DNA from: G965222505 sp965222505
GTDB lineage: Bacteria; Bacteroidota; Rhodothermia; Rhodothermales; DATKEJ01
Assembly (NCBI GenBank): GCA_965222505.1
Contig: OZ244956.1
Coordinates: forward strand, 4,092,001 to 4,156,000
Direction: 5' to 3'
DNA length: 64,000 nucleotides
Notes under the pieces: model-generated
What the model was told of the DNA's origin: nothing
The model's input: the letters and a program-made list of their open reading frames with translations, nothing else
The model's database searches: none
Translations under genes and position numbers: made by a program
Part shown: positions 36,538-44,362 of the stretch, one piece after another
Numbering within the stretch: the first letter of the stretch is position 1
Layout: each line of letters starts with the position of its first letter

Positions 36538-36584
36538 CCCTGCCTGCACACTTGGCGCGTTCTGGTGTACAGGCAGGGTTTTTT
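36538..36584. terminator. Rho-independent terminator
   Basis: CCCTGCCTG (36538-36546) pairs with CAGGCAGGG (36570-36578), extended by three more pairs after one mismatch, and is followed by six Ts. It follows the T9SS remnant on the plus strand and lies at the end of the minus-strand aldehyde dehydrogenase gene. Confidence 0.88.
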
Positions 36585-36586
36585 GT

Positions 36587-37960
36587 TTACCGAATATACA
36601 CGGTTTTGGCATTCACAAAGGCCTTAATCCCGGCCTCAGCCAGTTCGCGCCCGTAGCCGCTTTGTTTGATGCCGCCGAAGGGGAGCCGGGGGTCCGAGCG
36701 GACAAAGTCGTTGATGAAGCAGCTCCCGGCATGTAGTTCAGTCTCGGCAATGCGTCGCCCACGGTTCAGGTCTTGTGTAAACACAGCGGCCCCCAGGCCA
36801 TACGCGGTATCGTTGGCTACGCGGAGGGCTTCGGCTTCGTCCTTGACAGGCAGGATGGCCGCTACAGGGCCGAAGAGTTCCTCGGTGTAGGCCGGCATAC
36901 CCGGTTTAACATCGGTCAGGACGGTGGGTGGGTAGAAGGCCCCCGGCAAGTCCGGGAGGCGGCCTCCGGTGAGCAGGGTTGCGCCCTGGCTGATGCTGTC
37001 CAGGACCTGCCGGTGCAGGGCATCCCGTAAATCAAACCGGGCCATGGGGCCGAGGTCGGTGGCAGGGTCCAGCGGGTCACCCATGGTATAGGCTTCCATC
37101 TTTTCCACCACCCGTTTCTCGAACGCCTCTTGCAGGGATTTGACCACGATGAACCGTTTGGCGGCAATGCAGGTCTGCCCGGAGTTGATCATGCGGCTGA
37201 CCACGCAGGTATCGGCTGCGTGGGTCACATCGGCATCGTCCAGAATCACATAGGGATCGCTGCCCCCTAGTTCGAGAACGGTGGGTTTGAGGGCGGCACC
37301 GGCCTGTTGTGCCACGGCTTTCCCTGCACGGGTACTCCCGGTGAGGGAAATGCCCTGAATCCGGCCGTCGGCAATCAGGGGTGGGACCTGGTTTACATCA
37401 ATAAGCAGGGTCCGAAACAGGTGTTTGGGAAAACCGGCACCGGAGAAGATTTCCTCGATGGCAAGGGCGCAGCCGGGTACGTTCGGGGCGTGTTTCAGCA
37501 AGGCTCCGTTGCCGGCCATGAGGCTTGGGGCAGCAAACCGAAAGACCTGCCAGAACGGGAAATTCCAGGGCATGATGGCAAGGATCAGGCCAAGGGGTTG
37601 ATAGGTCACATAGCTTTCCGAGGCCTCGGTTTTGGAAGGGGTAGAGGCAAGAAAGTTGGCACCCTGTTCAGCATAGTATTCACACACCCAGGCACACTTT
37701 TCAACTTCGGAGAGGCCTTGTTGAAAAGGTTTCCCCATTTCCTCGGTCATCAATGCTGCAAATTCCTGGGCATCGTCCCTGAGGATCTTTGCCGCTTCGT
37801 GCAGGGCTTCAGATCGTTGGGCCAAGGGTGAGGTCCGCCAGGTTTGCTGGGCAGCATGGGAGGCGGCAAGGACCCGTTCCACCTCGGCAGCGCCCATACC
37901 GGAGTAGGAATCGCCCGTGGGTTGGCCGGTGGCCGGGTTGGTTACCTCAAACGTGGTCAT
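36587..37960 (-). CDS. NAD(P)-dependent aldehyde dehydrogenase (succinate-semialdehyde type)
   Basis: A 457-residue ALDH-superfamily enzyme. Key features are IMPWNFPFWQVFR, the cofactor/acid motif TVLELGGSDPYVIL (catalytic Glu) and NSGQTCIAAKRF (catalytic Cys). The end reads LPFGGIKQSGYGRELAEAGI. The short form, IMPWNFPFWQ and GGSDPYVIL are typical of succinate-semialdehyde dehydrogenases of the Sad/GabD1 group, which oxidise SSA to succinate. No GABA genes adjoin, so the physiological aldehyde is uncertain. Confidence 0.93.
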   Translation of the reverse strand: MTTFEVTNPATGQPTGDSYSGMGAAEVERVLAASHAAQQTWRTSPLAQRSEALHEAAKILRDDAQEFAALMTEEMGKPFQQGLSEVEKCAWVCEYYAEQGANFLASTPSKTEASESYVTYQPLGLILAIMPWNFPFWQVFRFAAPSLMAGNGALLKHAPNVPGCALAIEEIFSGAGFPKHLFRTLLIDVNQVPPLIADGRIQGISLTGSTRAGKAVAQQAGAALKPTVLELGGSDPYVILDDADVTHAADTCVVSRMINSGQTCIAAKRFIVVKSLQEAFEKRVVEKMEAYTMGDPLDPATDLGPMARFDLRDALHRQVLDSISQGATLLTGGRLPDLPGAFYPPTVLTDVKPGMPAYTEELFGPVAAILPVKDEAEALRVANDTAYGLGAAVFTQDLNRGRRIAETELHAGSCFINDFVRSDPRLPFGGIKQSGYGRELAEAGIKAFVNAKTVYIR

Positions 37961-38001
37961 GGGTGGTGTCGTTTGGGTCTAAGGGAATATGTTTGTATCT
38001 G

Positions 38002-38478
38002 TCAGCGCAGGTAGTATCGGATGCCCAGTCCGCCGCCTACCTCGCCGTCGGTGGCGGGTATCAATGAGAACCGGGGGGTAAGTTGTGCAAACACTTCCCA
38101 TTGGTCGAACATATACCCAAGGCCGAATCGACCGCTGATGCCCATCACAAGGTCATCATCGCGGCGGTTGTCATAGAAACCAACAAATCCTCCAGGGCCG
38201 TAGAAAAGATGTACGTTCGGGGTGTGGTCCAGGTGTTTTTCGCGCTGGAGGTGAACATTGAGGAAGAAGAAGTCATCGTTGTCCCACGCCGCCAGAAAAT
38301 CGTAGGAGTAGGCATGCGGATTGTATTTCAGGACGGATACCCCGCTCGGATCACCAATCTGGGCACCAATGCCGATTTGCCCTGAGGCGCGTTGCGCGAT
38401 GGCCGGGGTTACCCACAGCATGAGGATACACAGCAAAAATGATGGGCCGGTTAGGAGGAGGAGGCGATTTGCATGCAT
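38002..38478 (-). CDS. Small predicted outer-membrane beta-barrel protein
   Basis: About 158 residues from ATG 38478 with a signal peptide (MHANRLLLLTG ... TPAIAQ). Alternating beta-strand pattern follows: GQIGIGAQIGDPSGVSVLKY, FLAAWDNDDFFFLNVHLQRE, HLFYGPGGFVGF, GLGYMFDQWEVFAQLTPRFS and a C-terminal GGGLGIRYYLR, typical of a small barrel. Function unknown. The frame extends to an ATG at 38541, but the signal peptide argues for the later start. Confidence 0.72.
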   Translation of the reverse strand: MHANRLLLLTGPSFLLCILMLWVTPAIAQRASGQIGIGAQIGDPSGVSVLKYNPHAYSYDFLAAWDNDDFFFLNVHLQREKHLDHTPNVHLFYGPGGFVGFYDNRRDDDLVMGISGRFGLGYMFDQWEVFAQLTPRFSLIPATDGEVGGGLGIRYYLR

Positions 38479-38596
38479 GGATGTTTCGGTTTGAAGCGAA
38501 ATAAATGGGTGGGCATAACGCACGGGGTCCAAAACCTGCATATCATGCCCTGTACCGTTTAACGACTAATACGAATCAGGGGTTCAAAACCGAGTA

Positions 38597-38893
38597 GCTC
38601 CCCCTTTTGGCTCGGCCTCATCCTGAAACACTCCCCTGTGCCAAAGGGGGACGAGCGATGACGCCCAGGGCGAAGCCGGGCGGCATCGGGCCGGGGGATT
38701 TCCAACGCCGCCGGTGGCAACGCCGGCACTTTGAACGACCGGCGTACTTGGGGCCGGCATCACGCATCTGTGTTGCCGGTAAAATCCCCCGGCCCCGCGA
38801 AAGAGAGGGCTTTTCGATGTTTGGGGGCGGGTCCACCCCCTTTGCCAGACGGGTATACGCTGGGTAAATGCCGGGGCGAAAGGGGGACTTTCT
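38597..38893. repeat. Nested inverted-repeat (MITE-like) element in a 0.55-kb gap
   Basis: No gene is supported between 38479 and 39032. Nested inverted pairs are: TCCCCCTTTTGG (38599-38610) with the CGAAAGGGGGA end (38877-38887); TGCCAAAGGGGG (38639-38650) with CCCCCTTTGCCA (38836-38847); and a perfect 12-bp GCCGGGGGATTT (38690-38701) with AAATCCCCCGGC (38782-38793). CCGGCG-type hairpins lie between them. The G/C-run ends and nesting resemble a non-autonomous mobile or structured repeat. Confidence 0.6.
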
Positions 38894-39032
38894 CGTCCTG
38901 GGGCCGATAGTCAACCCTTGATTTGCATTGTTAGTTGGCGGGTTAGTTGAGGATTCAACGCTTCTACATATGGCTCTAGTCTGAATCCATTGTATCTTGG
39001 CCGTATCTACGTCGGGAGATCAACTGGAGCAT

Positions 39033-41273
39033 ATGATGGATACATTGACACATGCAATGAAGCTGCTGGGCTGGGTTGGGCTACTATGGATGATGGGCAG
39101 ACCGGAGATCGGTATGGCACAGCAGTCGGTAGCTCGGCAATGGAATGAGGCGCTGTTGGAATCCATTCGTACTGACTTTGCCCGGCCTACGGTACACGCC
39201 CGTAACCTGTTTCACACCAGCGTTGCGATGTACGACGTCTGGGCTGCCTATGATGCTGAGGCGGAGCCCGTCTTGCTTGGCCACACCACCACCGATGGGT
39301 ACACCTGTGCGTTTGAAGGGGTAACCCCACCTGCTGATGTGGAAGCTGCCCGCCAGGAAGCCGTGAGTTTTGCAGCCTACCGGATATTGCAGCATCGTTT
39401 TTTGCGCTCGCCGGGAGGCGCAGATGCCTATGTCCGTTACGACAGCCTCATGACGGTACTCGGGTACGATCTCACCGTGAACAGCACCGATTATGTGAAC
39501 GGTCCACCGGCTGCCCTGGGCAACTACATGGCCGAATGTGTCATCGGATGGGGGTTTCAGGATGGGGCACGGGAATTCAGCAATTATGACAATGTAGCCT
39601 ATGAGCCGGTCAATGATCCGCTCGTCCCTGAAGATCCCGGCAATCCGAACCTGGCGGACCCCAACCGGTGGCAACCGCTCACGCTGGATACCTTCATCGA
39701 CCAGAGTGGGAACGAGATCCCGTTTAATACGCCCGATTTCCTGAGCCCGGAGTGGGGCATCGTCACCCCGTTTGCCCTAACGCCAAATGACTTGACGGTC
39801 TATACGCGAGACGGGCATGACTACTGGGTCTATCATGATCCAGGTCCTCCTCCATTCCTTGATGTAGAAAGCGGCGAAGGCACCACCGAAGCCTATCAAT
39901 GGGGGTTTGTGCTCGTCGCCGTATGGTCGGCCCATCTAGACCTGGCTGATGGGGTAATGTGGGACATCTCGCCCGCGGCCCAGGGCAACACCGACATCAC
40001 CACGTTTCCCCGGACCATTGAGGAACTTCCGGACTTCTATAATTTCCTGGAGGGCGGTGATCCCGGTATGGGGCATCCCGTCAACCCGGCGACCGGGCAG
40101 CCCTATCCGCCCCAGATGGTTCCGCGCGGGGATTATGCCCGCGTCCTGGCCGAGTTCTGGGCCGACGGACCGGATTCTGAGACGCCCCCTGGCCACTGGT
40201 TTGTGATTCTGAACCACGTCATGGACCATCCCGATTTTACCCGGCAGTATCAGGGTGAAGGTGCGGAACTGGACCCGCTGGAATGGGATGTCAAAGCCTA
40301 TCTGACACTCGGGGGGGGCATGCACGACGCGGCCATTACGGCCTGGGGTATCAAAGGGTGGTATGATTACATCCGGCCCATTTCGGCCCTGCGGGGTATG
40401 GCAGCACTTGGTCAAAGCTCAGATCCTAACCTGCCGCGCTATGCCCCTGGCGGCATTCCGCTGGTTGATGGCCTGCTCGAACTGGTGCAACCCGGTGACG
40501 ACTTGGCGGGTGAAGAGGGTGAACATGTTGACAAAATCAAAATCTTCGGCTGGCGTGGCCCGGATTTCATTGCCGATCCAGATACGAGCACAGCCGGTGT
40601 CGGTTGGATCCTTATGGAAAACTGGTGGCCGTACCAGCGGCCATCCTTCGTGACGCCGCCTTTTGCCGGGTACATCTCCGGACACTCTACCTATTCTCGC
40701 GCCGCTGCCGAAGTCTTGACCTTACTGACCGGCGATCCGTTTTTTCCGGGCGGTGTGGGTGAGTTTGAAGCTCCGCAAAATGAATTTCTGGTCTTTGAGG
40801 ATGGGCCGAGCATGGACCTCACGCTACAATGGGCCACCTACCGGGATGCCTCGGACCAGACCAGCCTCTCCCGCATCTGGGGCGGCATTCATCCCCCCGC
40901 AGATGATATTCCCGGTCGGCTGATCGGGGAGCGCATCGGGCATGAAGCCTTCCGCCGCGCCGAGAGTCATTTCACAGGTCGGATCACGGCCAATGAACCC
41001 TTGCCGGCGCCCGAAACTGCCACTTTGGACGTAACCGCTTATCCCAGTCCCTTGCGTGCTGGCCGTATGCTTCAGGTGCAACTGGAGGGCCAGGTTCGGG
41101 AAGGGACTGTATCTGCCTACAACGTGCTGGGCCAGCAGGTCCACGCCGAGCCGCTATACGGGCGGCAGACCTTGCGCTTGCACACGGAGGGGTGGGCACC
41201 CGGCGTCTACATGCTCCAGGTCTTCACGCTGGATGGAATTTCAGCTATAGTGCCGGTGGTGATCGGGGGATAA
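39033..41273 (+). CDS. Vanadium haloperoxidase/PAP2-like protein with T9SS sorting domain
   Basis: About 746 residues. ATG 39033 is chosen because GGAG lies 4 bp upstream; an upstream TTG is weaker. A signal peptide is followed by a long helical vanadium-dependent haloperoxidase-like domain. Active-site motifs are GYISGHSTYSRAAAE (His about 551) and SRIWGGIHPPADD (His about 620, with the upstream Arg), matching the S-G-H and R-x4-H vanadate/phosphate pocket. The last about 80 residues (YPSPLRAGRMLQV ... SAYNVLGQQVH ... APGVYMLQV) are a T9SS type A sorting domain. Probable activity is extracellular halide oxidation or a phosphatase; the substrate is open. Confidence 0.85.
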   Translation: MMDTLTHAMKLLGWVGLLWMMGRPEIGMAQQSVARQWNEALLESIRTDFARPTVHARNLFHTSVAMYDVWAAYDAEAEPVLLGHTTTDGYTCAFEGVTPPADVEAARQEAVSFAAYRILQHRFLRSPGGADAYVRYDSLMTVLGYDLTVNSTDYVNGPPAALGNYMAECVIGWGFQDGAREFSNYDNVAYEPVNDPLVPEDPGNPNLADPNRWQPLTLDTFIDQSGNEIPFNTPDFLSPEWGIVTPFALTPNDLTVYTRDGHDYWVYHDPGPPPFLDVESGEGTTEAYQWGFVLVAVWSAHLDLADGVMWDISPAAQGNTDITTFPRTIEELPDFYNFLEGGDPGMGHPVNPATGQPYPPQMVPRGDYARVLAEFWADGPDSETPPGHWFVILNHVMDHPDFTRQYQGEGAELDPLEWDVKAYLTLGGGMHDAAITAWGIKGWYDYIRPISALRGMAALGQSSDPNLPRYAPGGIPLVDGLLELVQPGDDLAGEEGEHVDKIKIFGWRGPDFIADPDTSTAGVGWILMENWWPYQRPSFVTPPFAGYISGHSTYSRAAAEVLTLLTGDPFFPGGVGEFEAPQNEFLVFEDGPSMDLTLQWATYRDASDQTSLSRIWGGIHPPADDIPGRLIGERIGHEAFRRAESHFTGRITANEPLPAPETATLDVTAYPSPLRAGRMLQVQLEGQVREGTVSAYNVLGQQVHAEPLYGRQTLRLHTEGWAPGVYMLQVFTLDGISAIVPVVIGG

Positions 41274-41285
41274 GTAACAGGGGTT

Positions 41286-42368
41286 TTACGGCTGGGGGTA
41301 CGTACCGATGGTATCCAGGAGGGGTTGGGTGCCGGTGGTATCGGCATCGAAGCCCAGAGCCCAGACCATCACGCCTCGCAGTTTTGTTTCCTGGAGGAAA
41401 GCCATTTTCTGTTGGATGGAATGGGGATCGTCGAACGTAATGAGTTGATTGGTATCGACCGAGGTAAGATAGGGGACGGCAGCGGCTTCATCCCAGTGAA
41501 GCGCCCAGCCGTCTTGTTGTTTGCGCAGGACTTCGGCGTAGGTGATGGTACCGCCGCCGGTGCTTTGTCCGTAGAGTCGCTCAGCTTCAAAGATTCTGCC
41601 ATAGAACGGCATGCCCAAGTTAATACGCGCTGGATGTAGACCGGCTTCCAGCCAGTGGTGTATACTCTGCTCCACCGAGCCGAACCGGTTGTCCGGTGTG
41701 GCAAACAGGGGGGCGTTGTGTCCGGCGTACGGGCTCCAGCCGCCATGATAGTCGAAGCTCATGAGGTTAGCCCAGTCCAGGTATCGGTTAAAAGCGGCGA
41801 TGTTGTAGCCGTCCTCGTGAGGTACCGCTGGGAGCAGGGCGCTGAGTGTCAGGGGGAGGTCCGCCGTGTGGATCGCCGTTCGCAAGGCGGCGAGCAATTC
41901 GGCATAGGCGGCTTTGTCTGTGGTATTGGGGTATTCCCAATCAAGGTCGATGCCGTCGTAGCCATGCGTTTGGCAAAATGTGAGCAGGTTCTGGATGAAT
42001 CGTTGCCGCAGTACTGGATCGGCAGTGATTGTTGGGAAATGCCTAGATTGCCCCCATCCCCCAACCGTAATCAGCATTTTTACGCCTTGTGCATGGGCTG
42101 CGGCGTTCAGTTCAGGGTAGAGCAGGGAATCGGGAATGTGGAGGGAGCCGTCGGCGTTGGGCCAGACGAAAGCGTGGGCAATGTGCGTCAGGTGGGTGTA
42201 CGGAACCGCCGTATGGGGATAGGTGGCCCGCGTCCAGTGGGTATAGTAGCCGACCACTTGCCGAGGGGGTTCTGCGGCAGCTTTTTTCAAAAACCAGAGC
42301 ATCGGCAAGAGGACCAGCAAGATACAGACGGACCAGGCATAGCCGGTGTAAGGCGCAGGCCGGTTCAT
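41286..42368 (-). CDS. Membrane-anchored glycoside hydrolase family 18 protein
   Basis: A 360-residue protein with an N-terminal membrane helix (WSVCILLVLLPMLWFL) and a GH18 barrel starting VVGYYTHWTRATYPHTAVPY. The catalytic motif DGIDLDWEYP has Asp138, Asp141, Asp143 and acid Glu145 intact. GMPFYGRIF and MVWALGFDADT are also family features. It probably cleaves N-acetyl-glucosamine-containing polymer in the periplasm. Its start overlaps the upstream stop (ATGA), and it is the last gene of the exopolysaccharide-like operon, a plausible trimming or clearing hydrolase. Confidence 0.9.
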   Translation of the reverse strand: MNRPAPYTGYAWSVCILLVLLPMLWFLKKAAAEPPRQVVGYYTHWTRATYPHTAVPYTHLTHIAHAFVWPNADGSLHIPDSLLYPELNAAAHAQGVKMLITVGGWGQSRHFPTITADPVLRQRFIQNLLTFCQTHGYDGIDLDWEYPNTTDKAAYAELLAALRTAIHTADLPLTLSALLPAVPHEDGYNIAAFNRYLDWANLMSFDYHGGWSPYAGHNAPLFATPDNRFGSVEQSIHHWLEAGLHPARINLGMPFYGRIFEAERLYGQSTGGGTITYAEVLRKQQDGWALHWDEAAAVPYLTSVDTNQLITFDDPHSIQQKMAFLQETKLRGVMVWALGFDADTTGTQPLLDTIGTYPQP

Positions 42369-44362
42369 TGGCGTGTGGTATCGAAATAGACCGTCAGGAG
42401 CGTATGGCCGGGGAAGACGGGGGGCATAGCGAGGTAAATAACGTTCGGATCCGGGGTGTGTTGGCGCATCACGTCTCCCCGTGTTGTGGCAATCCGGGTG
42501 AGGGTTTCCTGGGTGTACAAATCCAGCCCCAGGCCTTCAATGGGGGCTGCGTCATGGTTGGTGATGCGAAGCGTCAGGTGGGTATCCTGGCGTTCTGCTA
42601 TCTGAACTTCAACCTGGGTGCGTTGATGCCACCAGTCGGCCACTTCCCCGGCAGTGGCCACCCAACTGTTCTTTTTACGTGCATGGGCGGCGACCTGTTC
42701 TAACACACGGGCGCGTACAGGGGTGAGGGCCTGAATTTCCGGGTGAAAGGGCAGGACGTACAAGCCTTGCATGGCGTGTAGTTGATTAAAGTCAGCCTCG
42801 TAGGCGGTATACAAATCGGCTGTAGGATTGAGGTGATTACTCTGGTTGAGTAGGGCATAATCATCCCGTCCGGTAATGGGAAAGGCGAGTCTGCGGCCTG
42901 CAGGTCGGCCCATTGTAGGGGCGCGCCCGGTAGCAGCAGCCAGATAGCCCTGTTGGATTCGGTTGTTCGTTGATATCGGGTATAAAAAGGGTGCGGCACT
43001 CGTAAGGGGGGGCGATTCCAGGATGTAGGTAAATCCGGATTCCTGCATGGCCTGAACGGTATATTCGTCTAGTAGGCCCGCCGGAGGAAACAGCCCACGA
43101 ATGGGTTGGGCCGGGGTCTGGATGTCCATGCGTCCTCGGTCCAGGCGTTGCCGTTGCTCGGTCAGGGGTTGCCCGTAGAGCAAGGCATCCGTATCGGCAG
43201 AGAGGGCAGCCTCTCCGTGTTGGTGCAGCCGTTTCAGCAGGCCTGGAAACAGGCGGGCTTCATCGGAGGTCAGGAAAAATGTGGCGGGGAAGGCTTCAGC
43301 TTCCATCACATCCAGCGTGTGGGTCATACTGAGGCCGTAGCGGTAGTCAGTGCCCACCAGCGGGAACCCCGCAAACACGGTCGCTGATTGGTGGCCGTTG
43401 GGCCAGGGTCGAACGGCTACGGCAGGCACCTGGGCCACATATGCCAACGCATTGATCACAAGGCCTTGATAGACGGCCTGTTGGTCGGGTTTCTCGGAGA
43501 CCTGGGGCGGTGTAAAGCCAAACCAGGCATACCGGCCTTGCTCCCGTTCGCCATAAAGCAGCAACGTCAGGTCTTCGGGGAGGTCGCGTTCATCGCTGGC
43601 GTTTTGATAGCGTTGAAATTCGCCTATGCCGGTACTGGTGAGTGCACGTGCACCTCCTATCGTGTCGGCTGTGGTGACGTTCAGCCGGTAGCCCATGGGC
43701 AACCCTCGGGTGAGGGGATGGCCGCCGGGCAGGGTTTGTAACAATCCACCGGAAGCGTTAGGCAGATCAGGCGCATAGGTGGCGCTGAATAGGTCGTTGA
43801 AGAAGTCTGTATCCGTATGCTGGTCGTCGTCTTCGTAAGCCCCAACGGGGCCGGCCGCCAGCAGGCCCCCGCCATATGTTATAAACCGACGGAGGGTTTT
43901 CTGTTGCTTGCCCGAGAGTGCATCAGCTATAGGCAGGATCAACACGTCAATGTCATCGGGTATGCCCTTCGACAGGTGTTTGTCCGTCACCATACGATAG
44001 GGTAGGTTCAGGCCCATCAACAGCCATTCCCATTGGGTAACGGTCGCATCCACAACCCGACGCGCTGCATCGGAGCGCGAAGCGGTACGCTCGGCATCAT
44101 ACAGCCCAATCCGGGGCACTTCCTGGTTCTGAAGCGGAGCCAGCAAAGTGTACACGCCCTGTGCCGGGCGCTCCGGCGAAAGGGCCGGGTGTACCGGTTG
44201 ACCGAAGGCGCCGGCCTGCACACCGAGGCAGATGATAAAGAGGATGAGCGTGCGACGTGCGACGTGCGACGTGCGACGTTTTTTGTGCCCGAACGTAGAA
44301 CGTAGAACGTAGAACGTAGAACGTAGAACGTAGAACGTAGAATGTTTAAGAAAATGCATCAT
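42365..44362 (-). CDS. NodB-like degenerate deacetylase-family protein with heptamer-encoded N-terminus
   Basis: 665 residues. An N-terminal part resembles a class I GATase-like/ThuA fold (IDVLILPIADALSGKQQKTL, FITYGGGLLAAGP). It is followed by a NodB-like barrel (FPATFFLTSDEARLFPGLLK, RGLFPPAGLLDEYTVQAM, SGFTYIL) and a C-terminal beta domain. The Asp-Asp and His-x3-His metal ligands of active CE4 deacetylases are not visible. The start at 44362 overlaps the upstream stop as ATGA, so the first about 38 residues, encoded by 7-bp repeats (STFYVLRSTFYVLRSTF and RRTSHVARRT), appear translated ahead of the signal-like LILFIICLGVQAGAFG. Paralogue of the upstream gene. Confidence 0.8.
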   Translation of the reverse strand: MMHFLKHSTFYVLRSTFYVLRSTFGHKKRRTSHVARRTLILFIICLGVQAGAFGQPVHPALSPERPAQGVYTLLAPLQNQEVPRIGLYDAERTASRSDAARRVVDATVTQWEWLLMGLNLPYRMVTDKHLSKGIPDDIDVLILPIADALSGKQQKTLRRFITYGGGLLAAGPVGAYEDDDQHTDTDFFNDLFSATYAPDLPNASGGLLQTLPGGHPLTRGLPMGYRLNVTTADTIGGARALTSTGIGEFQRYQNASDERDLPEDLTLLLYGEREQGRYAWFGFTPPQVSEKPDQQAVYQGLVINALAYVAQVPAVAVRPWPNGHQSATVFAGFPLVGTDYRYGLSMTHTLDVMEAEAFPATFFLTSDEARLFPGLLKRLHQHGEAALSADTDALLYGQPLTEQRQRLDRGRMDIQTPAQPIRGLFPPAGLLDEYTVQAMQESGFTYILESPPLTSAAPFLYPISTNNRIQQGYLAAATGRAPTMGRPAGRRLAFPITGRDDYALLNQSNHLNPTADLYTAYEADFNQLHAMQGLYVLPFHPEIQALTPVRARVLEQVAAHARKKNSWVATAGEVADWWHQRTQVEVQIAERQDTHLTLRITNHDAAPIEGLGLDLYTQETLTRIATTRGDVMRQHTPDPNVIYLAMPPVFPGHTLLTVYFDTTRQ
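44250..44339. repeat. Heptamer arrays J inside a coding N-terminus
   Basis: There are four perfect GTGCGAC units (44250-44277), a 13-bp spacer, then seven perfect GAACGTA units (44291-44339). Unlike the other elements, the two arrays have different heptamers and do not pair with each other. On the minus strand they lie between the start codon at 44362 and the signal-peptide core, and are read as protein. Because 7 is not a multiple of 3, loss or gain of one unit would shift the frame. Confidence 0.9.
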
